From the NCBI GenBank assembly GCA_020629715.1, contig JAHDCU010000008.1, positions 124,001 through 188,000 on the forward strand: a stretch of DNA of 64,000 nucleotides, written 5' to 3'. This stretch comes from Saprospiraceae bacterium. Lineage in GTDB: Bacteria; Bacteroidota; Bacteroidia; Chitinophagales; Saprospiraceae. The notes beneath the pieces were generated by a model. It had not been told where the DNA came from, searched no databases, and was given only the letters and a program-made list of their open reading frames with translations. Each line of letters begins with the position of its first letter. Within the stretch, counting starts at the first letter, position 1. This document shows positions 35,193 to 45,027 of the stretch, piece by piece. The position numbers and the translations under genes were made by a program.

Positions 35193-35915
35193 CTATCGTT
35201 TACTCCAGATATTATATTTTAGGATACAATAGATAGCCCTAAATCCATCTTTCCAATTGATCTTTTTACCTTCTTCATAAGTACGACCATAGTAGGAGAT
35301 ACCTACTTCATAAATCCTGATTTTTGGGATTCGAGATACTTTGGCAGTTACTTCGGGTTCAAATCCGAAGCGCTGTTCTTTTAGAGAGACGGATTGGATA
35401 ATTTCGCGTTTCCATAGCTTATAGCATGTCTCCATATCGGTCAGATTTAGATTGGTCATAGCATTAGACAGGAAGGTCAATATACCATTGCCTATAGAGT
35501 GCCAGAAAAATAAAATTCGATGTGGATTACCGCCCATAAATCGACTGCCGTACACTACATCCGCAAAACCATCCAAGATCGGTTTGAGTAGTATATTGAA
35601 CTCATGCGGATCGTACTCTAAGTCAGCATCCTGTACTATGACATAATCTCCTTTGGCTTTTGCTATTCCAGTATGTAGAGCGGCACCTTTGCCTTTATTC
35701 ACCTCGTGCTCATAAAACTGGATATTGAGCTCAGGATGCTTGATCATATAATCTTTCACAACCTTGCTTGTACTGTCTGATGATGCATCGTTGACAATAA
35801 TATATTCTTTAGTGATTCCGTCAATGAGCACCACTTCAGATATCTTATCTAGTATGGATTCGATGGTATTTTCTTCATTGTAAGCAGGAATGATGATGGA
35901 CAGCATTTTACTCAT
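35193..35915 (-). CDS. Family 2 glycosyltransferase (DPM1-like)
   Basis: A 240-residue GT-A enzyme. IIIPAYNEENTIE, VNDASSDST, DADLEYDP (the metal-binding DxD) and CYKLWKREI are characteristic of dolichol-phosphate-mannose-synthase-like transferases, which load a sugar onto a polyprenyl phosphate on the cytoplasmic face. There is no C-terminal membrane anchor. It is followed upstream by OsmC-like and START-domain genes on the same strand, but nothing ties their functions together. Confidence 0.9.
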   Translation of the reverse strand: MSKMLSIIIPAYNEENTIESILDKISEVVLIDGITKEYIIVNDASSDSTSKVVKDYMIKHPELNIQFYEHEVNKGKGAALHTGIAKAKGDYVIVQDADLEYDPHEFNILLKPILDGFADVVYGSRFMGGNPHRILFFWHSIGNGILTFLSNAMTNLNLTDMETCYKLWKREIIQSVSLKEQRFGFEPEVTAKVSRIPKIRIYEVGISYYGRTYEEGKKINWKDGFRAIYCILKYNIWSKR

Positions 35916-35948
35916 AGTGGTACTAGATGATTTTGATAATAAGAATTG

Positions 35949-36362
35949 TTAATCTGATAAAGATGCTGCATCTATGATTTCATAACTAGTGGTAATCTCA
36001 GCAGTTTTCTCTAGCATTTTAGATACCGAGCAGTATTTTTCTACGCTAAGGTCTATTGCTTCTTTGGCTTTTTTATCCTTTATATCTCCTATGAGTTTAT
36101 AGTGCATATGGATCTTGGTAAATAACTGTGGTATTTCTTCTCTTCGAGTACCGGTGACTTCTACTTTGACATCTTGTAAGTCTTGACGCATCTTTTTTAA
36201 TACCATGACGATATCAATAGTACTGCATCCCGCTATGGCGCTCAATAATGACTCCATAGGACCTACGGCAAGACCATCGCCACTAAGTTCTAGTGTATGA
36301 CCTGCTTCATTGGATGCCTTGAAATGCATGTTATCATTGATACGTTCGAGTAATATTTTCAT
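35949..36362 (-). CDS. OsmC-family protein
   Basis: A 137-residue protein. GPMESLLSAIAGCSTIDIVMVLKK contains the conserved redox cysteine and helix, and SVEKYCSVSKML carries the second cysteine of OsmC/Ohr proteins, which reduce organic hydroperoxides. The N-terminal DNMHFKASNEAGHTLELSGD fits the family. The two-cysteine pair is intact, so thiol peroxidase activity is plausible. It lies between GT2 and START-domain genes with short gaps, probably one operon. Confidence 0.9.
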   Translation of the reverse strand: MKILLERINDNMHFKASNEAGHTLELSGDGLAVGPMESLLSAIAGCSTIDIVMVLKKMRQDLQDVKVEVTGTRREEIPQLFTKIHMHYKLIGDIKDKKAKEAIDLSVEKYCSVSKMLEKTAEITTSYEIIDAASLSD

Positions 36363-36385
36363 ACCTCTAAAGTACTAAACATGAT

Positions 36386-37012
36386 CTATTTAAAGTTAGG
36401 GATTTTGGTGTCGCGATAATGGGGTATCCTTTCCCTAAATGCAATGAAAGATTCTAATGGTCCATCAGAAACACCAGAGTTGGCTAACCAAGCTGGGAGC
36501 AAACCAGCTGGCTCCATATGTCCATAGTGAGTGATCAAAGTCTGTTTTTCGTTTATAGCTTTGATTTCGTAAGCTGCTCGCATGACAGATACTTTGACAT
36601 TGCCTTTGTATCCTGATCTGCCAGCGTCATAGGCTGTAATAGTAACTTTGGCAACCCCATCTTGCATTTCAATAGTGGCATCAGTATCTACATATCTATC
36701 CCTGACCGGCCAGGGTAGATCAAAGACAATCAGATATTTAGCTCGACTATTGCCGATGATACTATCTACATGTACTTCAGATACGTACATATACCATTCT
36801 GTAATATTTGGAATGTCAATAAGGGTAGCAATGACGCTTTCTTGACTTTCATCCATGACAGCCTCCATTTTAAATTCCTTGATTGCCGAGCCTTCGCATG
36901 GTCTGGTCCATACCTTGATGTTATCTTGATCCTTAGCTAAAGTCCAAGAGGATTGACCGCTAATGACGAAGTTGTTAACAAAAATAATGCAAAGGATAAC
37001 AATCAATCTCAT
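36386..37012 (-). CDS. Exported START-domain protein
   Basis: A 208-residue protein. A signal peptide ends near SGQ. The rest matches a START-like lipid-binding fold (WTLAKDQDNIKVWTRP, LIDIPNITEWYMYVSEV, LPWPVRDRYV and a C-terminal GPLESFIAFRERIP). The PWPVxDR sequence is typical of bacterial START proteins. It is the first gene of the run START, OsmC, GT2 on the minus strand. Its ligand is unknown; a periplasmic lipid-carrier role is inferred. Confidence 0.8.
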   Translation of the reverse strand: MRLIVILCIIFVNNFVISGQSSWTLAKDQDNIKVWTRPCEGSAIKEFKMEAVMDESQESVIATLIDIPNITEWYMYVSEVHVDSIIGNSRAKYLIVFDLPWPVRDRYVDTDATIEMQDGVAKVTITAYDAGRSGYKGNVKVSVMRAAYEIKAINEKQTLITHYGHMEPAGLLPAWLANSGVSDGPLESFIAFRERIPHYRDTKIPNFK

Positions 37013-37083
37013 AGAGCTAAAACGTTGGATATCGGATTCCGTTGTCTTTTTGATATCTTGGGGTTACAAAATTTTTATAACAT

Positions 37084-38541
37084 ATGTTGGCATTAGCTTC
37101 TTTCGCAGGTGGTCCATTATTTACCAATGATGCAATAGTTTTTGGAATATTATTAGCACTTCTGGCACTTATATTCTATACCGAAACTCTACAGACTCCT
37201 TTTTGGAAGAAGTTTTATACTTATGTGCCATCGCTTTTACTTTGCTATTTTTTGCCGGCATTGTTTCACTGGCCGTTTCATTTGATCGCACCTCATTGGT
37301 ATGATGCTTCCTTGATTGATCTATTATCTCAGTACAATCTAGCCGTACCAGAAGGTCTAAATTATGATGGGATTACCAATTTTTTAAGTGACTCAGGGGT
37401 TGCTAAATCTGAGTTTGCGCCTTATCAAAGGCACTCACAATTATATTTTGTGGCGAGTAGATATCTCTTGCCTGCTAGTTTGATATTGCTTTGCTTGGGT
37501 ATTGATTTTAAGGGCATTATCAATCTAGGACCAAAGGCACTCATCATGTTTGGTGCTGCAACGCTTGGAATCATATTGGGTGGCCCAATCGCATTATTGA
37601 CAGTATCCACGATTGCACCTGATGTGGTAGGCGCTACTCCTGGCGAACTATGGAGAGGTCTTTCTACCATAGCAGGAAGTTGGATTGGTGGAGGGGCTAA
37701 TCAGGCGGCAATGAAAGAGATATTTGAGGTTAAGGATAATCTATTCGGAACGATGATAGTCATTGATGTGATCGTTGCCAATATATGGATGGGCTTTTTG
37801 TTATACGGAGCTAAGATCAGTGATAAATTGGATGACAAACTGAAAGCTGATAATAGTGCCATACAGGGCTTGATAGATTCGATTTCAAACTATAGAGCAT
37901 CTATCAAGGAAATGCCTACGACAACGAAGTTATTTATCATGCTTGCCATCGCTTTTGGAGGAGTGGCATTGTCACATTTTGGAGCAGACTTACTATCTCC
38001 ATTTTTTGATGGTATCAATGAAAGATCCAAAGAGTTTGATGCAGACGGCAATGTGATATTTAATGGTGTTTTATTAGAATATGGACTGAGTACATTGATG
38101 TCTGGCTTTTTCTGGCTAGTTGTAATTTGTACAACGATAGGTCTTGCTCTTTCATTTACCAAGTTTAGAAAATTAGAGGGTGTAGGTGCATCCCGGTGGG
38201 GTAGTATTTTCATATATATTTTGGTAGCTACCATTGGTATGAAAATGGATCTCGGGGAAGTATTAAAAAACCTAGGTTTGTTTTCAATAGGAATCATATG
38301 GATGCTTATACATATCCTTGTATTATTAGCAACTGCTAAGTTAATTAAGGCGCCATTCTTCTTTGTAGCGGTAGGCTCTCAGGCCAATATTGGTGGTGCT
38401 GCTTCTGCACCTATTGTCGCTTCAGCATTTAATCCAAGTCTTGCTCCTGTAGGTGTATTGATGGCGGTGTTAGGTTATGCCATGGGTACATATGGAGCCT
38501 GGGCCTGCGCCTTGATGATGCAGGCCGTGAGTGGTGGATGA
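37084..38541 (+). CDS. DUF819-family membrane protein
   Basis: A 485-residue protein with about 11 to 13 membrane helices. The SWIGGGANQAAMKEIFEV segment, the FGADLLSPF and ASAPIVASAFNPSLAPVGVLMA stretches are hallmarks of DUF819, a family predicted to be carriers of unknown substrate. The two halves look internally duplicated, as in many transporters. It is divergent from the START-domain gene with only 71 bases between, which must hold both promoters. Confidence 0.9.
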   Translation: MLALASFAGGPLFTNDAIVFGILLALLALIFYTETLQTPFWKKFYTYVPSLLLCYFLPALFHWPFHLIAPHWYDASLIDLLSQYNLAVPEGLNYDGITNFLSDSGVAKSEFAPYQRHSQLYFVASRYLLPASLILLCLGIDFKGIINLGPKALIMFGAATLGIILGGPIALLTVSTIAPDVVGATPGELWRGLSTIAGSWIGGGANQAAMKEIFEVKDNLFGTMIVIDVIVANIWMGFLLYGAKISDKLDDKLKADNSAIQGLIDSISNYRASIKEMPTTTKLFIMLAIAFGGVALSHFGADLLSPFFDGINERSKEFDADGNVIFNGVLLEYGLSTLMSGFFWLVVICTTIGLALSFTKFRKLEGVGASRWGSIFIYILVATIGMKMDLGEVLKNLGLFSIGIIWMLIHILVLLATAKLIKAPFFFVAVGSQANIGGAASAPIVASAFNPSLAPVGVLMAVLGYAMGTYGAWACALMMQAVSGG

Positions 38542-38634
38542 TGGTAGGTATTAACGGAACTCTTAAGAGGAGTTTAATCGTTAAAGTCAGTTTATTAGTG
38601 GATAAGAAATGAGAAAACCCTTTGATAAATTACA

Positions 38635-39360
38635 TTGAAAATAGTAACCTGGAATTGTAATGGTGCTTTCAGAAAGAAATTCGAAAGGATTGCTGAACTG
38701 AACGCGGATATTTATATAATTCAAGAGTGTGAAAATCCGCTTGAATCCAAACATGAAGAATATCAAAAATGGGCGGCCAACTATATTTGGAAAGGGGACA
38801 GTAAAAACAAAGGACTAGCTGTTTTTGCTAAGTCAGAAATTGTCATAAAAGAATTGAATTGGCCAAATCATTACGAAGATCATACCGTTAAGCATTTTCT
38901 TCCTTGCGAGATCAACGGACAATTCAATTTATTGGCAGTATGGACTCATAGAAATAACTCACCTAACTTTGGATATATAGGACAATTCTGGAAATACCTT
39001 CAGATCAATCGTAAGAAAATGAAAAATATTCTAATGTTTGGGGATTTTAACAGCAATAGTAAATGGGATCAATGGGATAGATGGTGGAATCATTCAGATG
39101 TTGTCAATGAATTGGAGAAAATAGGAATAATAAGTCTGTATCATATGATAAAGGGTGAGCAGCAGGGTAATGAAACTATACCCACGTTATATTTTCAAAG
39201 AAAACTTGAAAGGCCGTTTCACATTGATTATGTATTTAGTTCTGCAGAGTATATAGAGAAGTTACTAGATCTAGAAGTAGGAGTTGCGGAGCATTGGCTG
39301 GATATTAGTGATCATATGCCAATTATTGCAGAATTTAATGAAGAATTATCATCAAATTAG
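38635..39360 (+). CDS. Endonuclease/exonuclease/phosphatase family protein
   Basis: A 241-residue member of the EEP fold. VTWNCNGAFR, IIQECENP, WTHRN, LMFGDFNSNS and SDHMPIIAEF carry the metal-binding and catalytic residues (N, E, D, N, D-H). The start is TTG 38635 placed directly at the first strand, so there is no signal peptide and it is cytoplasmic. It could act on DNA or on phosphoesters; the substrate is not evident. It is unusually short, lacking family insertions. Confidence 0.85.
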   Translation: MKIVTWNCNGAFRKKFERIAELNADIYIIQECENPLESKHEEYQKWAANYIWKGDSKNKGLAVFAKSEIVIKELNWPNHYEDHTVKHFLPCEINGQFNLLAVWTHRNNSPNFGYIGQFWKYLQINRKKMKNILMFGDFNSNSKWDQWDRWWNHSDVVNELEKIGIISLYHMIKGEQQGNETIPTLYFQRKLERPFHIDYVFSSAEYIEKLLDLEVGVAEHWLDISDHMPIIAEFNEELSSN

Positions 39361-39450
39361 TGGTCTTTACAAAGAATAATTATTAGAAAAGGTTAACTCA
39401 ATAGATAACTGAGCCTCTTATTTTTAATAACCTAATCAAGCCCTTAATAC

Positions 39451-40656
39451 CTATTTCTTACTAAAAGACACTATCGCTTGAGTATCACGATGTCCCACTA
39501 TGGCGGTATAAGTGCCTGCTTGTAGAGACTTCACATTTATACCAGAACCAGCGCTGTAATGAGCCTCTTGTATGATTAGTCTTCCATGTATATCGTAAAT
39601 ACTTACGCTAGCATTTGTAACTACATGGTCGATAAAAATCACATCTGCAGAGGGATTAGGATATACTTTAAGAGTTGCTATTTCTTGTTGCTCATTAGAA
39701 GAGGTTTGGTCTAATAAGGATAGATCAAATCTGTAGAGAGCATTCTCACCATTTACATCAAAATTGATACCTCCCATAAAATATACATGGCTACCTATGA
39801 TAAAACTGGCAGGCGCCCATCTTCCTACCGTAGCTGGGAGCGGAGGTAAGGTTTCCCATCTATCTTCATCGGGGATATATCTCATAAATGAAGTAGCGTT
39901 AGGTACATGCGCAGAATGACTTTCATTATCACCAGCTAGTACGTAACCTTTGTCTTGATAGTTGAACTGCGTACCGGCTACTCGACCACCTGGGGCATTA
40001 TCTATTTCTGTCCAAGTCATATTTTCAATATCGTACTGTAGCCAATTAGTTCTATGGCCACCACCTACATATACGTGGTCTCCAGCTGCAAAGTGATATG
40101 GGTGATGCCTTTCTCCACCGGGAATAAATGGTCTTGCAGTCCATGCTTGAGTAGATATATCGTATTCCCACCAGTCATCTAGATCGCCGTCCCAAAAAGA
40201 ACCTGAACCCATCAATACTTTTCCATTATGTGCTATTAGTGCTGGATGATTTCTTCCTTGACATGGGCATGATGGTAACTGTGTAAACGATTCATCGGAT
40301 GGGTCAAAGACCCAAAGATCGCTTAGGTAATTACCTTGACCAGAGCCTTTACTTCCAAAACCATAATAATATTTACCATCCCAATCATCTCCTATAGCAA
40401 GAGCCCTAGGCTCTCCAGGGAAATCTGCTAACTGTGACCAAGTGTCATCTGCTTCGTTGTATTTCCAAAATGCATTTGAAAATTCTCCACCGGATACCCC
40501 TTCAAAGACATAAGCTCCCCCATCTACTCCAAAACCATTGGTATGATGTTTTAAAAATGGAGGTTCACCCAGGGTTTCCCAGGTTTGTGCATGGGTATGA
40601 AATGCAGTACAGCTAAGAAGTAAAGCGCAAAATATAGTAAGGTAACAATTGTACAT
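39451..40656 (-). CDS. Kelch-repeat T9SS protein
   Basis: A 401-residue exported protein. The signal peptide ends at about HAQ. Five to six kelch motifs follow (for example VYVGGGHRTNWLQYDIENMT and GSHVYFMGGINFD), giving a beta-propeller of ~290 residues. The last ~80 residues (LKVYPNPSADVIFIDHV, IYDIHGRLI, GTYTAIV) are a T9SS type A sorting domain. Kelch propellers bind sugars or proteins; some are galactose-oxidase-like, but no copper-site residues were identified. Confidence 0.88.
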   Translation of the reverse strand: MYNCYLTIFCALLLSCTAFHTHAQTWETLGEPPFLKHHTNGFGVDGGAYVFEGVSGGEFSNAFWKYNEADDTWSQLADFPGEPRALAIGDDWDGKYYYGFGSKGSGQGNYLSDLWVFDPSDESFTQLPSCPCQGRNHPALIAHNGKVLMGSGSFWDGDLDDWWEYDISTQAWTARPFIPGGERHHPYHFAAGDHVYVGGGHRTNWLQYDIENMTWTEIDNAPGGRVAGTQFNYQDKGYVLAGDNESHSAHVPNATSFMRYIPDEDRWETLPPLPATVGRWAPASFIIGSHVYFMGGINFDVNGENALYRFDLSLLDQTSSNEQQEIATLKVYPNPSADVIFIDHVVTNASVSIYDIHGRLIIQEAHYSAGSGINVKSLQAGTYTAIVGHRDTQAIVSFSKK

Positions 40657-40761
40657 CTGTATCAGTTAGATTAGTTCTCGTCAAGATAAGTCGAAACCTT
40701 CTTTTTTACGATCTATCTACTGATATATTCTGTTGTTTGGACTTCTTTGCGAAATGTTATT

Positions 40762-41769
40762 TTATAATCCCGCCTTTTTACTGATCTCTAGCATACGATC
40801 TATACAAGCTGTTCCTTGTTCGATGACCCAGTCTTCAAGTAATATTTCTGGTAACTCGTGCTTCATTGCGAGATAGAGTTTTTCCATGGTATTACGCTTC
40901 ATATGAGGGCAGTCATTGCAGGCACAGGTATTATTAGGCGGTGCTGGTATGAAAGTCTTTGATGGCGAGCGTCTTTGCATCTCATGTATGATACCTGACT
41001 CTGTAGCAACTATAAATTCTGTAGCATCTGACTCTTCAGTATATCTGATCATTTGACTTGTAGAACCGATAAACTGAGCCTTTTCTAGCAAATGCGCCTC
41101 GCATTCAGGATGTGCTATAAATACCGCTTCAGGGTGTCGCATCATGAGTTTTGTAATCTTCTCATGACTAAATATCTCATGCACCATGCAGCTACCATTC
41201 CATAGTACGAGATCCCTTCCTGTCACTTTTTCGAGATATGCACCAAGATTTCGGTCAGGAGCGAAAATGATACCCTTATCTTCAGGTACTGATTCTATCA
41301 CATATTTAGCATTAGAAGATGTGCAACATATATCAGTAAGTGTCTTAAGCTCAGCAGTACAGTTGATATAGCTTACAACTACATGATCAGGATATTTCTC
41401 TTTGAATTTTCTAAAAATATGAGGAGGGCAACTATCAGCCAATGAACAACCAGCTTTTAAGTCAGGGAGAAGAACTTTCTTCTGAGGATTGAGCATTTTT
41501 GCAGTTTCGGCCATAAAATGCACTCCTGCAAAGACAATGATATCCGCCTCGGTTTCTGCTGCTTTCTGAGATAGACCTAAGCTATCACCTATATAATCTG
41601 CAATATCTTGAATCTCCTTCTCCTGGTAGTAATGAGCAAGAATGATTGCATTCTTCTCTTTCTTCAGCTTATTGATTTCTTCTACAAGATCGAGGGTAGG
41701 ATCCACATCAATATCTAGGTATCCTCTTCTAGTAAGGCTTTTAGTTGCTTCAGCAAGTGCAGTGCTCAT
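40762..41769 (-). CDS. nadA: Quinolinate synthase NadA
   Basis: Condenses iminoaspartate with dihydroxyacetone phosphate to quinolinate in NAD synthesis. The 335-residue protein contains [25 protein letters not shown], three cluster cysteines in [18 protein letters not shown] and [15 protein letters not shown], and the HPEC motif. These [4Fe-4S] ligands appear intact. No nadB or nadC is adjacent. A -7-like box (one mismatch, GAACTTTG) may precede it on the minus strand. Confidence 0.96.
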   Translation of the reverse strand: MSTALAEATKSLTRRGYLDIDVDPTLDLVEEINKLKKEKNAIILAHYYQEKEIQDIADYIGDSLGLSQKAAETEADIIVFAGVHFMAETAKMLNPQKKVLLPDLKAGCSLADSCPPHIFRKFKEKYPDHVVVSYINCTAELKTLTDICCTSSNAKYVIESVPEDKGIIFAPDRNLGAYLEKVTGRDLVLWNGSCMVHEIFSHEKITKLMMRHPEAVFIAHPECEAHLLEKAQFIGSTSQMIRYTEESDATEFIVATESGIIHEMQRRSPSKTFIPAPPNNTCACNDCPHMKRNTMEKLYLAMKHELPEILLEDWVIEQGTACIDRMLEISKKAGL

Positions 41770-41875
41770 AGTTTTTCATATTTGAGATACTAATGTAACA
41801 GTTAGCGGACACTTCAAAGTTCAATGCTCTAATAAAAAATAATTTTGTACCCTTGGGAACTAATACTCGATCAAT

Positions 41876-42583
41876 CTATACTCCTAAAATGAATATTGCA
41901 GGTCGCTTATGGAGATCTGGTAATTTGCTTTCATTCCATTTTGATATGGAATGAGTCTGTATATATTCTTCCGTATCATTGATGTCGCAGGCGATTGTCA
42001 ACTTCATGTTTTTTTGACATTGTGATATGATCTGCCCTAGAAGAAAGCCATTTTTATAAGGTGTTTCTATAAAAATCTGGCACTGTTTGGTTCGTATGAT
42101 ATGCGATTCGAGTTGCTTCAGTCGCTGAGCAAGTTGCGGTTTTTTATTGGGTAGATATCCTATGAATGCAAAGTTTTGCCCATTTTGTCCGGAGGCCATT
42201 AACGCCAAAATAATAGATGAAGGTCCTACATGTGGTACTACAGGAATACCATATTCATAAGCTTTTTGCACAAATAGATTGCCCGGATCGGCAATGCCAG
42301 GGCAGCCAGCCTCCGAAAGTATTCCTATAGAAATGCCCTCCTTTAGCGGTTGTAGATATTTTACAACTTGATGACTTGGATCGTGCTTATCCATCTCCAT
42401 GATTACCAGATTCTGGATAGGACTAGGGTGTTGGGTTGATTTGATAAATCGACGTGCGGTACGTGCTCGTTCTACAATAAAATGATCTAATCTGTGAATG
42501 ATATCTATAGTATCTTGCGAAAGATGATTAATTCCATCCTCTGAGATAGGGCAAGGTATCATATGTAATTTAGCTATTGCCAA
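41876..42583 (-). CDS. RsmI-like SAM-dependent methyltransferase
   Basis: A 235-residue tetrapyrrole-methylase-fold enzyme. LSEAGCPGIADPG (the GxPxxxDPG loop), VGPSSIILALMASG and FIGYLP are the signature of RsmI-type 16S rRNA 2'-O-methyltransferases, but it is shorter than classical RsmI and lacks the usual C-terminal domain. The start is TTG 42583, three bases after the SH3 gene stop, which keeps the first beta strand; an ATG eight codons later would remove it. Its exact target is uncertain. Confidence 0.85.
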   Translation of the reverse strand: MAIAKLHMIPCPISEDGINHLSQDTIDIIHRLDHFIVERARTARRFIKSTQHPSPIQNLVIMEMDKHDPSHQVVKYLQPLKEGISIGILSEAGCPGIADPGNLFVQKAYEYGIPVVPHVGPSSIILALMASGQNGQNFAFIGYLPNKKPQLAQRLKQLESHIIRTKQCQIFIETPYKNGFLLGQIISQCQKNMKLTIACDINDTEEYIQTHSISKWNESKLPDLHKRPAIFILGV

Positions 42584-42584
42584 A

Positions 42585-43082
42585 CTACTGTGGTGCTATA
42601 TAGTTGCCCCATACCCAACCTTCTAGATCGGCATATTGTACTTTACACCACTTACCCATTTTACCATCCCATATGTACTCTTTGGTATCAAAATACAGGA
42701 TATTTACTTCCGATCCATTGGGTATTTTTTGAATAATATTAGAGGATAGACTAGCGGCATCTCTGAGATTGACAAAATCATCTTCTATGCTAACTTTACC
42801 TAACTTATAAGGTGATGACGTGAGGCATTTTGTCAATTCAGCTTGTACAGAATCCGATTGAGCTTGCAGACTTTGATAGTCTTTCTCCCATGATCTAGGT
42901 GATTTTGAGACCAAGGAATCTTGACCTAAGACTTTATGATAAACATCTTCGAGTGTCGCAGAGGGTGACTTCTCTTGGTATATAGAAAAGAAAATCCAAG
43001 TCAGTAGGATGCCTAAAGCAATCCATAAATATGTTGATAATGATGATTCCCGTTTTCGACCGTATTTGCTTCTAATAGCCAT
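42585..43082 (-). CDS. Membrane-anchored SH3 protein
   Basis: A 165-residue protein. A basic N-terminus and one membrane helix (residues ~20-37, LWIALGILLTWIFFSI) are followed by a helical linker and a C-terminal bacterial SH3 domain (~100-165: VNLRDAASLSSNIIQKIPNGSEV, WCKVQYADLEGWVWGNYI, in parts). Such domains bind peptidoglycan or peptides in the periplasm. Its stop lies one base from the start of the RsmI-like gene, so the two are coupled. Confidence 0.8.
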   Translation of the reverse strand: MAIRSKYGRKRESSLSTYLWIALGILLTWIFFSIYQEKSPSATLEDVYHKVLGQDSLVSKSPRSWEKDYQSLQAQSDSVQAELTKCLTSSPYKLGKVSIEDDFVNLRDAASLSSNIIQKIPNGSEVNILYFDTKEYIWDGKMGKWCKVQYADLEGWVWGNYIAPQ

Positions 43083-43127
43083 GTCGAAATGCTGTTTTTA
43101 AACCGTAAATCTTTTAAAGTGAACAGC

Positions 43128-44117
43128 TTATACTTTAGCTAATTCACCTTTAAGATAATCAATCACATTGACTTCAAGTGCATCAGCTCCATGCAGTTCT
43201 GCTAGATACCAGCTTACCCAGTCTCCAAGGTGAACAAAATACATCGCTTTTTCAACCAAGTTTTTGCCTTTCGACCAAAGCTCAATAATATTGGGAGTGT
43301 ATTTAGATATGATCTCTTTATTGATATCCATACGTACTTGATTACGCTTGTAGTCATCCTTATTTCTAAAATATATAACTACGAGATCATCGTTTTTATC
43401 TGTCCATCCTACGAGTTCATTGTGATTCATCTCTGGGATAACATGGTGCCAGCATAGCATTTTAGAATTTTCATTTACTTGCTGACGAAAACGTACGGCT
43501 ACTGCTTCCATACGATCAGTCGTATAGATAACTGGAATTTTATTATTGAGTTTTACAGCGATACCCTTAGCTTGCTCTTGTATTTCTTCCTGATCAAATT
43601 GCAAAAGATTAGCAGAGGACCGTATACCATCTATCGTAGCGGTAGATATAAATCCTAGCTTATGCATCACAAATAATTGCTGCACTAAAGAGTATCCTAG
43701 GCATGCTCTCGGTGATGGCCAGTCACCGGGTACTTGTATATAATCAAGTCCCATCTCCTTGGCGGCTGCTATAAGCTTACCTCCTCCAGAGATTACTACG
43801 ATTTTAGCTCCGCTTTCTTTCATATGGCTGAAAGCTTCTAGTGTCTCCTCTGTATTACCAGAATAGGAAGAAAGGATCACTAGAGTGTTTTCATCAATAT
43901 AATGAGGAACAGAATAACCTTTACCTACTAGATATGGAATAGGGCACTCGTCCCTTATAAACTCTGCAACGAAATTAGCTCCTATACCTGAACCACCTAG
44001 TCCAGCAACATAGACCTTATTGATTGCTTTATCATGAGCATTGATCGTTGCTTTTGCACCTATTTCTAGAGCCTCATTTAACTGTTCTGGAAATCTTTGT
44101 ATAAGTGAATCCATCAT
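43128..44117 (-). CDS. Bifunctional phosphoglucose/phosphomannose isomerase
   Basis: A 329-residue SIS-domain enzyme interconverting fructose-6-P with glucose-6-P and mannose-6-P. VAGLGGSGIGANFVAEF near residue 34, SSYSGNTEETLEAFSHM (the SIS sugar-phosphate loop) and PEMNHNELVGW are hallmarks of the PGI/PMI family found in archaea and Bacteroidota. The start is ATG 44117; a second ATG is next. A TATATTTG box precedes it on the minus strand. Confidence 0.93.
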   Translation of the reverse strand: MMDSLIQRFPEQLNEALEIGAKATINAHDKAINKVYVAGLGGSGIGANFVAEFIRDECPIPYLVGKGYSVPHYIDENTLVILSSYSGNTEETLEAFSHMKESGAKIVVISGGGKLIAAAKEMGLDYIQVPGDWPSPRACLGYSLVQQLFVMHKLGFISTATIDGIRSSANLLQFDQEEIQEQAKGIAVKLNNKIPVIYTTDRMEAVAVRFRQQVNENSKMLCWHHVIPEMNHNELVGWTDKNDDLVVIYFRNKDDYKRNQVRMDINKEIISKYTPNIIELWSKGKNLVEKAMYFVHLGDWVSWYLAELHGADALEVNVIDYLKGELAKV

Positions 44118-44146
44118 AATCTGGAGTATTTAATCGTTTGAGTTAG

Positions 44147-44154
44147 CAAATATA
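44147..44154 (-). promoter_or_regulatory. Candidate -7 box before PGI/PMI gene
   Basis: Minus-strand TATATTTG followed by C matches TAnnTTTG, 30 bases before the ATG at 44117. No convincing TTTG is seen at the -33 distance, so confidence is modest. Confidence 0.4.
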
Positions 44155-44217
44155 TAGTATATTCTCGTAATATATGGTTACTGTAAATGTTACACTAAGA
44201 TTAAATTTTTCTAAGTT

Positions 44218-44580
44218 TTGAATACAAAGGAAATCGGAGAATATGGTGAAGACTGCGCTGCAAAATATGTAGCAGAGTTAGCTTATGTAATATTGGAGCG
44301 AAACTGGAGGTATAAAAAAGCAGAAATTGATCTCATTGCCATGGATGGCGAAACGCTAGTTATTATTGAGGTGAAGACCCGAAGCTATCAATGGTACGGC
44401 AAACCTGAAGACTCTGTAAATGCCAAAAAAGAGGCTTTTTTAATCGATGCAGCTAATCGATATATGGAACAGATCAATCATGATTGGGAGATACGATTTG
44501 ATATCATTTCGGTACTGATATCTAAATCAGGACAAGCAGTAATCAAACACTATCAAGATGCTTTTTTTGGTGGCTTGTAA
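44218..44580 (+). CDS. yraN: YraN/UPF0102 nuclease-like protein
   Basis: A 120-residue protein of the endonuclease-like YraN family. GEYGEDCAAKYVAELAY, ILERNWRYKKAEIDLIA and IIEVKTRS carry the restriction-endonuclease-fold motif (E-x-D-L-I-A then E-V-K). The function is unproven; Holliday-junction-resolvase similarity is only structural. The start is TTG 44218. It is divergent from PGI/PMI and convergent with a small lipoprotein gene. Confidence 0.92.
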   Translation: MNTKEIGEYGEDCAAKYVAELAYVILERNWRYKKAEIDLIAMDGETLVIIEVKTRSYQWYGKPEDSVNAKKEAFLIDAANRYMEQINHDWEIRFDIISVLISKSGQAVIKHYQDAFFGGL

Positions 44581-44589
44581 TCAAAAAAT

Positions 44590-44628
44590 CTCTTATCACC
44601 CATATCTTCTGTATATAGATGATAAGAG
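44590..44628 (-). terminator. Intrinsic terminator
   Basis: Nine-base arms CTCTTATCA (44590-44598) and TGATAAGAG (44620-44628). On the minus strand the stem is followed by ATTTTTTG, so it should end the transcript of the lipoprotein gene at 44659-45027. It is also close downstream of yraN, but lacks a T-run in that direction. Confidence 0.7.
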
Positions 44629-44658
44629 CTTACCATCGCCAAAAGTGACAATTAAAAC

Positions 44659-45027
44659 TTACTCGTCGCAGTCTTCAATATTATAACCTTCTTTATAGTA
44701 TAATGATGCTCCTGCGTTTAATTCTAATACATTACAATCACATTTGTATACCGGAGCTGATCTTTGGAAATTACCAAAATTTAGATCTATGATTAATGAA
44801 TCAGAAGTTTCTGTATAATCATTTGGATTAGGGATCGCATCTTCAATCGTTCCGAAACTCCCATCTACCGAATAGATTGTATATCGCAATCCACCTTGAA
44901 ATTCATATAAGGTATTATCAAAGGCTTCGTTAATCCATCTGCCTTCAATATTACAATTATCATTGCCGTCTTTATCACATGAAATCATAGTCATAAAAAG
45001 AACCACGACGACTAATACATACTTCAT
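44659..45027 (-). CDS. Small hypothetical lipoprotein
   Basis: Unrecognised 122-residue protein starting at ATG 45027; a longer frame begins at a TTG three codons upstream. The signal is MKYVLVVVVLFMTMISC with the lipobox cysteine, followed by DKDGNDNC. The mature part resembles a lipocalin-like or META-like small beta protein (IEGRWINEAFDNTLYEF), with three further cysteines near the end (KCDC, EDC). It is monocistronic, with its own terminator. Confidence 0.75.
   Translation of the reverse strand: MKYVLVVVVLFMTMISCDKDGNDNCNIEGRWINEAFDNTLYEFQGGLRYTIYSVDGSFGTIEDAIPNPNDYTETSDSLIIDLNFGNFQRSAPVYKCDCNVLELNAGASLYYKEGYNIEDCDE

Noticed and set aside
35183-35195. Perfect palindrome TAGTCT-A-AGACTA in the 17-base gap between convergent genes
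   Set aside because: No T-run on either side; too short to claim as terminator or operator without conservation data.
41840-41852. Forward-strand TAATTTTG followed by TACCC, resembling a -7 box
   Set aside because: No forward gene or RNA follows for over 2 kb and no -33 element is present; AT-rich chance match or untestable antisense start.
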